DNA from: Mycobacterium sp. OTB74
Lineage (GTDB): Bacteria; Actinomycetota; Actinomycetes; Mycobacteriales; Mycobacteriaceae
DNA length: 64,000 nt
Assembly (NCBI RefSeq): GCF_029892685.1
Contig: NZ_JARXVD010000016.1
Span: forward strand, 85,409-149,408
Direction of reading: 5' to 3'
Position numbers and translations under genes: made by a program. The notes under the pieces were generated by a model. That model was not told where the DNA came from. It searched no databases and worked only from the letters and a program-made list of their open reading frames with translations. Of this stretch, positions 1 to 9,222 are shown one piece after another (position 1 is the stretch's first letter; every line of letters starts with the position of its first letter).

Positions 1-509
1 TTGGCCGCAGTATTGATGAACCGGCTTACCTGATTGTTCGACTCGGCAGCCGGGGGCGCGAGGCTGGTGGCCAGGCGCGAAAGCTGCGCTTTGACTTGAT
101 CCCATTCGATGGGAACTGCGGTGCGTTCCAAGGGGATTTGTGCGCCGATGGGTAGTGTGGCGGCCCGCTGGGCCGACTGATAGGCCGGTGCGAGTTGCAC
201 GTAGCGCGCCGCCACCAGGTTTTGCGCGACGATGATCGCTTTCGCATCGGCCCGGATCGGCAGATCACGGTCCACGGCCATGGTGATTTTGGCCTGCGCG
301 GTTTGGGGTTCAATAGAGGTGATGGTGCCCACCTTGACTCCGGCTACGCGCACCTCGTCGCCGGGGTAGATCCCGGCGGCGCGTACGAAGTAGGCGACCA
401 GTGTGCGCGGTGCGTACAGCGTGTTGTGCACGATGACGCCGGCAGCTCCGGCCAACACGATGATCAATAGCAGTGCCAACGCCGCGCGCCGACGTCCAGT
501 CACGGTCAC
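1..509 (-). CDS. mceD: MceD-family protein, 3' end beyond the window
   Basis: The first 169 codons of a Mce-family cell-envelope protein; the rest lies left of the window. The GTG start at 509 overlaps the mceC stop as GTGA, so the genes look translationally coupled. A short cytoplasmic arginine-rich segment is followed by one membrane helix (about residues 10-30), then the MlaD/MCE beta-barrel domain with the motif GIYPGDEVRVAGVKVGTI. The N-terminal half matches the complete MceD at 35970-37334 closely, which decides the assignment. Mce proteins are thought to form an envelope-spanning complex that carries lipids or sterols inward; the cargo cannot be read from sequence. It is the fourth gene of the mceA-B-C-D run. 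Confidence 0.88.
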   Translation of the reverse strand, partial: MTVTGRRRAALALLLIIVLAGAAGVIVHNTLYAPRTLVAYFVRAAGIYPGDEVRVAGVKVGTITSIEPQTAQAKITMAVDRDLPIRADAKAIIVAQNLVAARYVQLAPAYQSAQRAATLPIGAQIPLERTAVPIEWDQVKAQLSRLATSLAPPAAESNNQVSRFINTAA

Positions 510-1567
510 CGTGAGCCTCCCGGTATTCCATTGTGCGGCCACGGGAATATCGCGCGCGGCATGTTCGGGTCACCGGCGCGGAAGCCGAAGGCGTAGTCCA
601 GGAACGGTTGAATCATTTCGGGGATCGCAAGATTGGGTATGTAGGCGTTGTAGAACGGTCCGTTGGACACCGTTTCGCCCGAGGAGTACTCGAATTTGCG
701 CAGACCCGGCAGTGCCTTGTCCAGGTTGTCGCGGTTCTTTTCGAGCATCGCCGCGATATCGTTGAGCTGCTTGAGCGTTGGCGCGAGTTTGGCCTCGTTG
801 TCGGCGACGAGACCAGAGAGTTGGTTAGCGACGGCGGTGGTGTTGGCGAACAGCTCGGCGATCTCGTCGCGGCGCTCGACGAGCGTGTGCAGGAGGACGT
901 TTCCGTTGAGGATCAACGAATGGACGTCGTCGCTGCGTTGGGACAGTACCCCGGTGACATCGGCAGCGTTCTTCAGCAGCTCGTCCAAGTCGTCTCTGCG
1001 GTCGTTGAGGGCCCGAGAGATTCGGGTCAGGCCGTCGAACGTCGGACCCAGTTCTGGGGCGATCTGATCGAGGGTGCTCGACAGAGCATCCAGGGACTGA
1101 TTGAGGGTATCGGTGTTCATGCCGGCGATGTTGGTGGTCAGATCATCGACCGCGTCGTTGAGCGAATAGGGCGATGAGGTGCGCGAGAGGGGGATGACGG
1201 CGTGCGGATCGAGGCGTCGCGGCCCGGCTGATTCCAGGGTCACCACCCGAGCGCCCAGCAGTGAGCCGGTCCGGATGCGCGCGGTGGTCAGCGAGCCCAG
1301 ATGCACGGTGCCCTCGACGGCCAAAGTCACCAGCGCGGTGCCGTCGTCGAGCACGACATCGGTCACTGTGCCCACTTTGATGCCCGCCACGGTGACGTTG
1401 TTTCCCACGCTCAGTCCACCGGCTTCGGCGAATTGTGCTCGGTAATGCAACGTGGTTGCCCACGATGAGATTTGTTCCGGGCGTAGGCCGATGGCGATGA
1501 TCAGTGCCATTAGTGTCACGCCGATGAACCCGGCCCGCGCCAGTTGCGCTCCGCGATATTTGAGCAT
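506..1567 (-). CDS. mceC: MceC-family protein
   Basis: A 353-residue Mce-family protein. The start at MLKYRGAQ (1567) overlaps the mceB stop by one base (TGATG); the frame stays open 31 codons further up, but those lie inside mceB. A membrane helix (about residues 10-28) is followed by the MCE domain (GGLSVGNNVTVAGIKVGTV) and a long predicted helical/coiled-coil segment with NATT/LSGL-type repeats. The C-terminus is the conserved FLDYAFGF plus a proline/glycine-rich tail. The MceC at 37331-38425 has the same layout. As part of the Mce complex it should help build the hydrophobic tunnel between the outer membrane and the inner-membrane permease. No permease gene accompanies this cluster. Confidence 0.9.
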   Translation of the reverse strand: MLKYRGAQLARAGFIGVTLMALIIAIGLRPEQISSWATTLHYRAQFAEAGGLSVGNNVTVAGIKVGTVTDVVLDDGTALVTLAVEGTVHLGSLTTARIRTGSLLGARVVTLESAGPRRLDPHAVIPLSRTSSPYSLNDAVDDLTTNIAGMNTDTLNQSLDALSSTLDQIAPELGPTFDGLTRISRALNDRRDDLDELLKNAADVTGVLSQRSDDVHSLILNGNVLLHTLVERRDEIAELFANTTAVANQLSGLVADNEAKLAPTLKQLNDIAAMLEKNRDNLDKALPGLRKFEYSSGETVSNGPFYNAYIPNLAIPEMIQPFLDYAFGFRAGDPNMPRAIFPWPHNGIPGGSR

Positions 1568-2595
1568 CAGGGTTCCCCGCACCTTCCCTGGTCTTGTTTG
1601 ATCCAGGGGAACACCGCGGTGCGTCCTTGCAGATCGGTGACGCGAAGTGACAGACCGCACAGGTAGTAGTTCACGAAACTGCCGTAGGACCCGACTCGGG
1701 CCAATTTGCGGAAGTTGTTGGGCGCCTTCTGCAGCGCCGCGTCGATCAACGATTTTTGCGAATCAACCAGCGGTGCAAGCCGATCGAGCTGCTCGACGGT
1801 CGCCGCCAGCGGCGGGCGCGCGGCGGTGAGCAGGTCGGTCAGTGAGGACGTGCCATGGTTGAGGGCATCGATGGCTGATCCGATGGGGTCGCGATCGGTG
1901 GCCAGGCCGTGCAGCAGCTTCTCAAAACGTTCGACGGCGTCAGCGAACTTCTCACCGTCTTTGCCCAAGGTGGCCAGTACCGAGTTGAGATTGGTGATCA
2001 TTTCTTCGATGGCCTGATCATTGTCGGCCAGTGTGGTCGTGAACGACGAGGTCTGCGACAGCAGCGACTGCATCGTGTCGCCCTCGCCTTGGAAGATATT
2101 GAGTAGCGCAGAAGTCAACGCGTTCACATCGCGGGGGTCTAGGCCACGCAGAACAGGTTTGAGCCCGCCGAGCAGCATGTCCAGATCGAGCGCTGGTTTG
2201 GTGTGATCGGTGCCGATGGTCGCACCACGGGGCAGTAGCCGGGGTGAACCTGGCCCCTCGGTCAGCTCCAGGTAACGGTCGCCCACCAGGTTCAGGTAGC
2301 GCACCGCAGCGGTCGTGCCGGTCGTGAGCACCGCGGACTGGTCGGTGTCGAAAACGACCAGTGCCGTGTTGTCCGGACGCAAGGACACTGCATTCACCGT
2401 GCCCACTCGAACGCCGGCAATGCGCACCGAATCGCCGGCTTTGAGACTGGACGCATCGGTGAACAGGGCACGGTACCCGGCGGTCGCGCCGCCACGATAG
2501 TCACCGAAAATTAGGAACAGAAACACTGTCAGCGCCGTCATGACGGCGACGAACACACCGAATTTGATGAGCGTTGCGTGAGATCGCCGTGTCAT
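1567..2595 (-). CDS. mceB: MceB-family protein
   Basis: A 342-residue Mce-family protein. The ATG at 2595 overlaps the mceA stop by four bases. An N-terminal membrane helix (about residues 10-30: FGVFVAVMTALTVFLFLIF) is followed by the MCE domain with SLKAGDSVRIAGVRVGTV and then the helical region. The C-terminus ends in YYLCGLSLRVTDLQGRTAVF and PWIKQDQGRC, nearly identical to the end of the second MceB (38422-39447). That conservation argues for a structural role of the tail. Probably exported or membrane-anchored and a subunit of the same complex as the flanking mceA and mceC products. Confidence 0.9.
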   Translation of the reverse strand: MTRRSHATLIKFGVFVAVMTALTVFLFLIFGDYRGGATAGYRALFTDASSLKAGDSVRIAGVRVGTVNAVSLRPDNTALVVFDTDQSAVLTTGTTAAVRYLNLVGDRYLELTEGPGSPRLLPRGATIGTDHTKPALDLDMLLGGLKPVLRGLDPRDVNALTSALLNIFQGEGDTMQSLLSQTSSFTTTLADNDQAIEEMITNLNSVLATLGKDGEKFADAVERFEKLLHGLATDRDPIGSAIDALNHGTSSLTDLLTAARPPLAATVEQLDRLAPLVDSQKSLIDAALQKAPNNFRKLARVGSYGSFVNYYLCGLSLRVTDLQGRTAVFPWIKQDQGRCGEP

Positions 2596-3869
2596 CCGGG
2601 CTGTCCGATCTGGGCACTATTGCGCGGCGGTCCGTCGATCGGGCCAAAGAGCAGTTGCTTGAGTCCATCGGAGTTCAGCACGGGGCCCTGATTGCCGTAT
2701 TGCGACGGATTGGCGCCGACGTCGCTGACCACGAACGGCGGAAAGGTGTTGTACTGCGCTGGAATTTGCCCCTTGCATTGGGGGCCGCCGGTGGCGGCCA
2801 CCTTCGGCAGGTTCTGCGGATAGCGGTATCGCTCGACGCCGATACCCAAAGCCGCGGTCACGATCAGACCTGGCCAGGGTTCAGGTGGTGTCGTGGCCAT
2901 AGGGATCATGCCGGTCAGTGTGCATTTGAGGGCCGGGCTGTATTCGTTGGTCAGGCCTGTGGTGGGTAACAGCAACCGCAATACTGTGGACAGCGCCTGA
3001 CGGTTACCGCCCAGCACGTCGTTTCCGATCTGCCCCAGGCCGATCATGCTCACCAAGAACGCGTCCAGTTGCTGCTGCTCGTCAACAATCGAATGGCTCA
3101 GTGAGGTGGTGTGTTTGATGATGTCGACCAGATCGGGCGCCGCATCGGCGTAGGCGCCCGCGGCGGTCGGTGTCGACTGCAGATCGGCGCTGAAGGATCC
3201 AAGCGCCGGCTCGACGGTGGTCAGGAATCGGTCGAAATGAGCGATGGTCTGCCCGAGTTGCTCACCGCGGCCGCCAAAGCCCTCAGACAACCCGGTCAAG
3301 GCGGCGTTGAGATGTGCCGGATCAACATGCGTCAGAACAGAATTGAGCCGATCAAAAAGGGAGTTTGCTTCGACAGTCACGCTTTGGGCATCAAGGACCT
3401 GCCCGGCCTGAAGGCGTCGGGCGGAGGGGACCTCAGGTAAGGACAGTTCCACAGATTTGGCACCGAACACGGTGTTGGGCGCGATATCGACCTGTGCGTT
3501 GTAAGGAATCAGCGACATGCGCGTGGAATCGATGGCCAGCTGCAGGCGCGCCTGCCCGTCAGCGGTCTGGGTCACTTCGGTGACCGCACCGATCTCTGCA
3601 CCGTGGAACTTCACTTTCGCGCCGGGATTCATCACCAGTCCGGCCCGCGTCGAGATCACCGTCACCGCCGTGGTCGAGGAGAAGGTGCCGTGAAACGCGC
3701 TGACCGCCAGCGCCAGGGCGACCCCGACGGTCACCATCATGCCCAGCCCGGCCAGTTGTCGCGTGTAGTGCTCAACGCCGAAATGCCGACCCGGCCGCGC
3801 ACCAACGGGCACTGTTGAACTCGCGGTTTCACTCCGGTGGACCGGACCGGGCAGCACGTGGCGAGGCAT
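2592..3869 (-). CDS. mceA: MceA-family protein, first gene of the left mce cluster
   Basis: A 425-residue Mce-family protein with an extended N-terminus of about 35 residues before the membrane helix (LGMMVTVGVALALAV). The MCE domain follows (SRAGLVMNPGAKVKFHGAEIG), then helical repeats and the conserved C-terminus ending GPPRNSAQIGQPG, shared with the second MceA (39444-40634). It is the first gene of its operon. In most described actinobacterial mce operons two yrbE permease genes precede mceA. Here the 305 bases upstream hold no gene, and the next gene is divergent. The start at 3869 is the first in frame; a later start nearer the helix is possible. Confidence 0.88.
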   Translation of the reverse strand: MPRHVLPGPVHRSETASSTVPVGARPGRHFGVEHYTRQLAGLGMMVTVGVALALAVSAFHGTFSSTTAVTVISTRAGLVMNPGAKVKFHGAEIGAVTEVTQTADGQARLQLAIDSTRMSLIPYNAQVDIAPNTVFGAKSVELSLPEVPSARRLQAGQVLDAQSVTVEANSLFDRLNSVLTHVDPAHLNAALTGLSEGFGGRGEQLGQTIAHFDRFLTTVEPALGSFSADLQSTPTAAGAYADAAPDLVDIIKHTTSLSHSIVDEQQQLDAFLVSMIGLGQIGNDVLGGNRQALSTVLRLLLPTTGLTNEYSPALKCTLTGMIPMATTPPEPWPGLIVTAALGIGVERYRYPQNLPKVAATGGPQCKGQIPAQYNTFPPFVVSDVGANPSQYGNQGPVLNSDGLKQLLFGPIDGPPRNSAQIGQPG

Positions 3870-4174
3870 CGTCTAGCTACGTATCAAGGCCAAGGAGCAC
3901 CCGCCGCTCACGGTGCTCACCCACGTCTGCATCACGCCGCAACCCCTCTATGTGATTGACATCTCATTCCCGGTGACACGGGAACAATACACACGATTTA
4001 CAACAACACCAATATGCCTTGTACGGAATCTGAGATTTCATCCAAACGAGAGTTATGTTCTCTGTCGAACTGGGATCATTGCGTCCAGACGTGGTCTAGT
4101 GTGGGCTTCCGTTGCACGTTCCGGTAGAGCCCCATTCTCGTGCCGGCGCGTGCGCCGATTTGTCAGAGAGGTCC
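3870..4174. promoter_or_regulatory. Divergent promoter region with an inverted repeat
   Basis: A 305-base gap between the divergent mceA and acyl-CoA synthetase genes, with no ORF of note. It should carry both promoters. A perfect inverted repeat, TTCCCG-gtgaca-CGGGAA, lies at 3967-3984 and could be a repressor site serving both directions. An AGAGAGG sequence just before 4175 is the likely ribosome binding site of the synthetase gene. No yrbE remnant was noticed. Confidence 0.45.
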
Positions 4175-5809
4175 ATGCAGTCCATGCCGACTTTGCCGTC
4201 CAGCAACCCGCCACCCGGCACGATGCTGGGCCCGCCACCACCGGGATTTCCCGGCATCCGGGACATCCCGAACCATCTGCGCGCGTTCTACATCGCGCAG
4301 GGATGGTGGTCCAGCAAACCTCTGGGAAGGCTGATCGCGGACGGGTTGGCCGAAGCGGGCGGTCAGCCATTTCGCGTGCACTCCGCAGTGCGGCCGTACA
4401 CCGCAACGATGCGCGACGTCGAAAATATTGCCCGCTGTCTTGCCGCGGGTCTGCAGCAGCGCGGTGTGGTCGCCGGCGATGTGGTGGCGTTCCAATTGCC
4501 CAACTGGATGGAAGCGGCGGCCGTGTTCTGGGCGTCAACATTTCTCGGAGCCGTGGTGGTACCGATTGTCCATTTCTACGCGTCCAAAGAACTGGGCTAC
4601 ATCCTGGCCAGCACCACACCGAAAGTCTTCATCACCGCTGCGGACTTCGGTCGGATGAGCTACGAACCGGCCCTAAGTGCGCAGGTCCCCATCGTCGGCG
4701 TGGTCGGCGTCAACTTCGACGAGCTGATCGCTGATCAACCACTGCGGCAGGTTGCCGACACCGACGCCGCCGCCCCTGCGTTGATCGCGTTCACCTCAGG
4801 GACCACACGAAACCCCAAGGGCGTCATCCACAGTCATCAGTCACTGGGCTTTGAGACGCGCCAACTGCTGGACAATCAGCCACCCAATACGGGGGCGCAA
4901 CTGACCGCGTTGCCGGTGGGACATTTCATCGGGATGCTGGGCGCCTTCCTGCTGCCGGTGCTGGGCGGCGGCTCGGTCGATCTGCTCGATGTCTGGGACG
5001 CCGGTCACGTCCTGGATCTGATGGAAAGTCACGGTCTGGCCGTCGGCGGTGGACCGCCGTACTTCGTGACCAGCGTGATCGACCATGAACGTTTCCGCCC
5101 CGAACATCTGCCCTACATCAGCCACATCGGGCTCGGCGGCTCGACGGTGCCGACCGTCATCGCCCAGAGGCTGACCGATCTCGGTGTGACGGTCACCCGC
5201 TCCTACGGCAGCACCGAACATCCCTCCATCACCGGGTCGCCAGGCAACGCGCCGCAGGACAAACGTCTGTACACCGACGGATGTGCACGACGCGGAGTGG
5301 AGATCCGGCTGGCCGGCGACGGCGAAATCATCAGTCGCGGACCCGATTTGTGTCTGGGTTACACCGATCCGGCCCTGACCGCTGCGGCCTTCGACGAGGA
5401 CGGCTGGTACCACACGGGCGATATCGGCCGTCTTGACGAGGACGGGTTCCTCACCATCACCGACCGCAAGTCCGACATCATCATCCGCGGCGGTGAGAAC
5501 ATCAGCGCCCTGGAAGTCGAAGAGATCTTGTTGACCCTGGCCGCTGTCGCCGAAGCCGTCGTCGTGGCCGCACCGGACAGGCGCCTAGGCGAGCACCCCG
5601 CGGCCGTAGTGCGTCTGCGCCCCGGCGCGGTGATGCCGACACTCGATGATGTCCGCACCCATTTCCGCGCTGCGGGCCTGGCCCGCCAGAAATGGCCCGA
5701 GGAACTCATCGCGGTGGACGACTTCCCCCGCACCGCCAGCGGAAAAATCCAAAAGTATCGCGTGCGCCAGCAGATGACGGCCCAAAACCACAGCACCACA
5801 ACTAAGTAA
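4175..5809 (+). CDS. Acyl-CoA synthetase (AMP-dependent ligase, ANL superfamily)
   Basis: A 544-residue AMP-forming ligase that should adenylate a carboxylic acid and transfer it to CoA. The ATG at 4175 is chosen for its GAGAGG site; upstream in-frame starts are TTG only. Visible motifs are the phosphate loop TSGTTRNPKG (about residues 207-216), YGSTEHPS, the YHTGDIG hinge aspartate region, DRKSDIIIRGGENISALEVE, and the C-terminal SGKIQKYR lysine loop. All ANL catalytic elements are therefore present. The substrate is not evident; the family includes medium-chain, alicyclic and aromatic acid ligases. It is the first gene of a plus-strand run whose later members fit CoA-ester breakdown. Confidence 0.9.
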   Translation: MQSMPTLPSSNPPPGTMLGPPPPGFPGIRDIPNHLRAFYIAQGWWSSKPLGRLIADGLAEAGGQPFRVHSAVRPYTATMRDVENIARCLAAGLQQRGVVAGDVVAFQLPNWMEAAAVFWASTFLGAVVVPIVHFYASKELGYILASTTPKVFITAADFGRMSYEPALSAQVPIVGVVGVNFDELIADQPLRQVADTDAAAPALIAFTSGTTRNPKGVIHSHQSLGFETRQLLDNQPPNTGAQLTALPVGHFIGMLGAFLLPVLGGGSVDLLDVWDAGHVLDLMESHGLAVGGGPPYFVTSVIDHERFRPEHLPYISHIGLGGSTVPTVIAQRLTDLGVTVTRSYGSTEHPSITGSPGNAPQDKRLYTDGCARRGVEIRLAGDGEIISRGPDLCLGYTDPALTAAAFDEDGWYHTGDIGRLDEDGFLTITDRKSDIIIRGGENISALEVEEILLTLAAVAEAVVVAAPDRRLGEHPAAVVRLRPGAVMPTLDDVRTHFRAAGLARQKWPEELIAVDDFPRTASGKIQKYRVRQQMTAQNHSTTTK

Positions 5810-5839
5810 CCGACAAGATCGACGAAGAATCGAGTTCGC

Positions 5840-6676
5840 ATGTCTGGACGTGTAGCAGGAAAAGTCGCATTCATATCCGGCGGCGCCCGCGGGCAAGGCC
5901 GCAGCCACGCGCTGCGACTGGCCCAGGAAGGCGCCGATATCATCACCGTCGACTTCTGCTCCCACATCGACGGGATGCCCGAACCCACCTCCACCGTCGA
6001 GGACCTAGCGCACACCGCCGACATGGTCAACAACCTCGGGCGGCGCATCGTCACCGCACAGGTGGACGTCCGCGACTACGCCGCACTCTCGGCGGCGGTC
6101 GATGACGGCGTGGCCCAGCTGGGGCGCCTGGACATCATCGTGGCCAACGCCGGAATCGGGACCGGCGGCGCGATGCTCGACGAAATGGATGAGGCCCGCT
6201 GGCAGGACACCATTGACGTCAACCTGACCGGCTGCTGGAAGACAGTCAAAGCCGGTGTCGCACACATCAAAGCGGGTGGGCGAGGCGGTTCGATCATTTT
6301 GACCAGTTCGGTCGGTGGCCTCAAGGCTTACCCGCACGTAGGGCACTACGTGTCGGCCAAACACGGTGTTGTTGGCCTCATGCGCACCTTCGCCGTTGAA
6401 CTCGGACCGCACTCGATTCGGGTCAACTCGGTGCACCCCACCCACGTCAACACCCCCATGCTGATGAACGAGTCGACGTACACCTCCTTTCGTCCCGACC
6501 TGGCAAATCCCGGCCAGGACGACCTGATTCCGATCTGCCAAAACTTTCACCTGCTGCCCATCCCGTGGGTGCAGCCCGAAGACATCAGCAACGCCGTGCT
6601 GTTCTTGGCTTCGGACGAATCGCGCTACATCACTGGTGTTCCGCTAGCCATCGACGCGGGCAGTTGCCTGAAATAG
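5840..6676 (+). CDS. Mycofactocin-coupled SDR family dehydrogenase
   Basis: A 278-residue short-chain dehydrogenase. The nucleotide-binding loop reads SGGARGQGRSHA instead of the usual TGxxxGIG. This signature and the roughly 30-residue insertion after the second strand (HIDGMPEPTSTVEDLAHTAD) mark the mycofactocin-associated SDR group (TIGR03971 type), which holds its NAD tightly and passes electrons to the redox peptide mycofactocin. The catalytic Ser (LTSSVGG) and Tyr-x3-Lys (YVSAKHG) are intact. It probably oxidises an alcohol made elsewhere in this pathway. It starts 30 bases after the synthetase stop. No mycofactocin biosynthesis gene is in the window. Confidence 0.88.
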   Translation: MSGRVAGKVAFISGGARGQGRSHALRLAQEGADIITVDFCSHIDGMPEPTSTVEDLAHTADMVNNLGRRIVTAQVDVRDYAALSAAVDDGVAQLGRLDIIVANAGIGTGGAMLDEMDEARWQDTIDVNLTGCWKTVKAGVAHIKAGGRGGSIILTSSVGGLKAYPHVGHYVSAKHGVVGLMRTFAVELGPHSIRVNSVHPTHVNTPMLMNESTYTSFRPDLANPGQDDLIPICQNFHLLPIPWVQPEDISNAVLFLASDESRYITGVPLAIDAGSCLK

Positions 6677-6684
6677 AGACCTCG

Positions 6685-8058
6685 ATGACCTACCCCGCTC
6701 GAGGACACCGAATCGATTCGACCGTCACGATGCTGCCCGGTCGCCCTGCGCAGAGCGCCACCGCCCCGCGCGTGTTCGACGGGCAGAAGGTGCCCGTGGT
6801 CGACGAGAACTACTACACCGAAACCGAATACCTGCTCGCCGGGTTAGCGGACACCTACCGCGGTCCGGTCACCGGGCCCATTACCGTCGACCGCGTCGAC
6901 GTCGAGTACTGCACACGAATTGTGGTGCGACGTCCGGCCGACCCGCACCGCTTCTCCGGCCGGATACTGGTCGAGCCGTTCAACACCACCTTTGCCGAAG
7001 ACCGCGACGCCCTGTGGGCGCAGGCCGGGGACCTGTTGCAAGACAACGGGGACGGCTGGATCGGAGTCAGCGTTCGCCAGCTATCGGTCGAGGCGCTGCG
7101 CCGCGCGGACACCGCGCGATACGCTGACCTCTCAATCGAGGGTAACGACCTTGTCTGGTCCATACTTTCTCATCTGGCAGTCCTGATCCGTCGGCACGAG
7201 CTGCTACCCGAAGTCCGCTACATCTACCTGGGCGGCTATTCCCAAAGTGCCCTAGACACAGCCACTTTCGCCACCCTGTTCGGCGCCACCGAACCTGGAT
7301 GCCCACCGCTGTTCGACGGCTACCTCCCGGTCGCTCACGCCGCCAGTTTCACGGCGGTGTCCAGCGCAGACGGTTTGCCGTCCCGCGAAAATGCTGTCAT
7401 GGCACCCGTGGGGGTGCCGGTGATCGACGTTCAACCTCAAAGCGACGTCGAAGGGTTCACCGCCGAATTTGGTCAGCATCAGCTCACGATCGCCGGATCG
7501 GCGTCGGTGCGTCGCGATGACAGCGACACACCAGCCGACCGATATCGGCTATACGAACTGCCCGGCGCCCCACACGCCCGCTGTGTCGACGGATGCGTCG
7601 GCGACGAATCAGACTTCCCCACAGCGGCGTTCGTGCGTGCCGCGCTACAGAGCCTGTGCCGATGGTCCGAGAGCAACATCGCTCCACCTCACGCCCCGCG
7701 GATCACTCTCAGCCAGCTGGGACCGGTGTCGGTGGCCGCCGTCGATGACCTCGGCAACCCTCTCGGCGGCATCCGGGCGCCCCAGCTGCAAGTTCCACTG
7801 GCCCGCTATACCGCCCACTCAACACCCGGGCCTTTGTGTGCCCTGGCCGGAGCAACAATCCCGTTGCCCCTGAACGTGCTTCGCGCCCGCTACGGCGACA
7901 GCACCGGATACCTCCAACAGTTCGGCGCCGCGCTCGCCGGCACCGTTGAGGCGGGATTTCTTCTCGTCGAAGATGTCTTCGCGCTGATGGTCGCAGCTGA
8001 AGCGGCAGCTCGCATCGCCTTCGACGCCGATCGCCGTTTGGAGTTGGATTCGCCATGA
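6685..8058 (+). CDS. Alpha/beta hydrolase domain protein
   Basis: A 457-residue protein resembling the alpha/beta hydrolase-domain family (PF20091-like). The ATG at 6685 lies eight bases after the SDR stop. A nucleophile elbow GGYSQS is visible near residue 180, within a context typical of the family (YIYLGGYSQSALDTATF). A histidine in the segment YELPGAPHARC could complete the triad. There is no signal peptide, so it is probably cytoplasmic. The reaction is not known; hydrolysis of an ester, thioester or lactone intermediate would fit the neighbours. The stop overlaps the next start by ATGA. Confidence 0.75.
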   Translation: MTYPARGHRIDSTVTMLPGRPAQSATAPRVFDGQKVPVVDENYYTETEYLLAGLADTYRGPVTGPITVDRVDVEYCTRIVVRRPADPHRFSGRILVEPFNTTFAEDRDALWAQAGDLLQDNGDGWIGVSVRQLSVEALRRADTARYADLSIEGNDLVWSILSHLAVLIRRHELLPEVRYIYLGGYSQSALDTATFATLFGATEPGCPPLFDGYLPVAHAASFTAVSSADGLPSRENAVMAPVGVPVIDVQPQSDVEGFTAEFGQHQLTIAGSASVRRDDSDTPADRYRLYELPGAPHARCVDGCVGDESDFPTAAFVRAALQSLCRWSESNIAPPHAPRITLSQLGPVSVAAVDDLGNPLGGIRAPQLQVPLARYTAHSTPGPLCALAGATIPLPLNVLRARYGDSTGYLQQFGAALAGTVEAGFLLVEDVFALMVAAEAAARIAFDADRRLELDSP

Positions 8059-9119
8059 ACGTTCCCGTACCCAGTACTCTGCACGAGGCCCTCTCTGCTG
8101 AGTGGATCACCGCTGCGCTACAGACCCGCTTTCCGGGCATACGCATTGTGGCCGTCACCCGCGGACTGACAGTGGACCGCATCACGACCAACGCCCTATT
8201 CACCATCGAGACCGCGCAGCCCGCTCCCGCGCAGCTACCGACCCAGATGTGCGTCAAAGGCTATTTCAACGACACCGGCCGGCCTATCTGCTTCGTGGGC
8301 GAACCCGAAGCAAGCTTCTACCGCGATGCGGTCGCGGCCACCGGCATTCGCAGCCTGCCGGTGCTGTGGGCCGACGTCGACCCGCAGACCCGTCACGGCG
8401 TGATTCTCAGCGCCGACATCACGGCTACGGGCGGCCAATTCCTCGATGCACACAGCCAATACAGTCCCAGCCAGGTCGCCGCCAGCCTCGAACAATTGGC
8501 GCAACTGCACGCCACCTCCTGGAATCTGCCTGCGTGGACCAACGTCGACTGGCTGGCCCCACGCCTCGGACGCACCTTGCAGGGTGACCGTCAAGCGATC
8601 AGCGCCGAGCGCATCGCCATCAACTTGACTGGCGACAATGGACAGGGCATCCCGCCGCGGTGGCGCGTTGCCGACCGCGTGATCAACTCCTACACCGCCC
8701 TCGTTGAGAATCTCCGGAACCACAGCGCGGCGGCCGGGTCTTGCGTCATCCACGGGGACGCCCACGCCGGAAATGTGTTCCTCGACAGTGAGGGCCAACC
8801 CGCCTTCACGGATTGGCAACTTGTGCAACGCGGAATGTGGTACCTGGACGTTGGCTACCACATCGGTTCCACACTCGATGTCGACGCGCGGCGCGCACAC
8901 GAACGCGACCTGCTCACCCACTATCTGGATTGCCTGCGTCGCAATGGCGTCCGAGAGGTCCCCACCTTCAGCCAGGCCTGGGCACAGTTGTCCAAAGGAA
9001 TCTTGCACGGCCTGTACCTGTGGGCGATCACCACCTACGTCGACCCGACGATCATCGCCGTCATGTTGCATCGGCTGGGAACTGCCGCCGATGACCACCA
9101 TCAGGTCAGTGCGCCGTGA
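8055..9119 (+). CDS. Phosphotransferase / APH-family kinase-like protein
   Basis: A 354-residue protein of the aminoglycoside-phosphotransferase/choline-kinase fold. The Brenner-type catalytic loop VIHGDAHAGNVFL (HxDxxxxN) is followed by TDWQ, where a DFG-type metal-binding Asp is expected. The N-lobe lysine in MCVKGYF fits the ATP-binding lysine. Such proteins are frequent in actinobacterial acyl-CoA and steroid gene clusters and resemble ecdysteroid-kinase-like and ACAD10/11-type kinases that phosphorylate hydroxylated acyl chains. Resistance to an aminoglycoside is not implied. It overlaps the hydrolase gene by four bases and precedes the CoA-transferase by about 100 bases. Confidence 0.8.
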   Translation: MNVPVPSTLHEALSAEWITAALQTRFPGIRIVAVTRGLTVDRITTNALFTIETAQPAPAQLPTQMCVKGYFNDTGRPICFVGEPEASFYRDAVAATGIRSLPVLWADVDPQTRHGVILSADITATGGQFLDAHSQYSPSQVAASLEQLAQLHATSWNLPAWTNVDWLAPRLGRTLQGDRQAISAERIAINLTGDNGQGIPPRWRVADRVINSYTALVENLRNHSAAAGSCVIHGDAHAGNVFLDSEGQPAFTDWQLVQRGMWYLDVGYHIGSTLDVDARRAHERDLLTHYLDCLRRNGVREVPTFSQAWAQLSKGILHGLYLWAITTYVDPTIIAVMLHRLGTAADDHHQVSAP

Positions 9120-9222
9120 CCGCGGCACGGCAACCCCGGGTAGCCCCACGACCGACTGGACAGATCATGAATTTGCCACTGATACAACGAGCATTGCCGT
9201 TGCACGCCAAGAGAACCGGCGC

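Noticed and set aside
506..1177. Plus-strand frames across the mce genes
   Set aside because: They are antisense shadows of strongly conserved Mce coding sequence.
8055..9119. Aminoglycoside resistance gene
   Set aside because: The kinase fold is shared, but context and sequence fit catabolic APH-like proteins; no resistance-specific motif seen.
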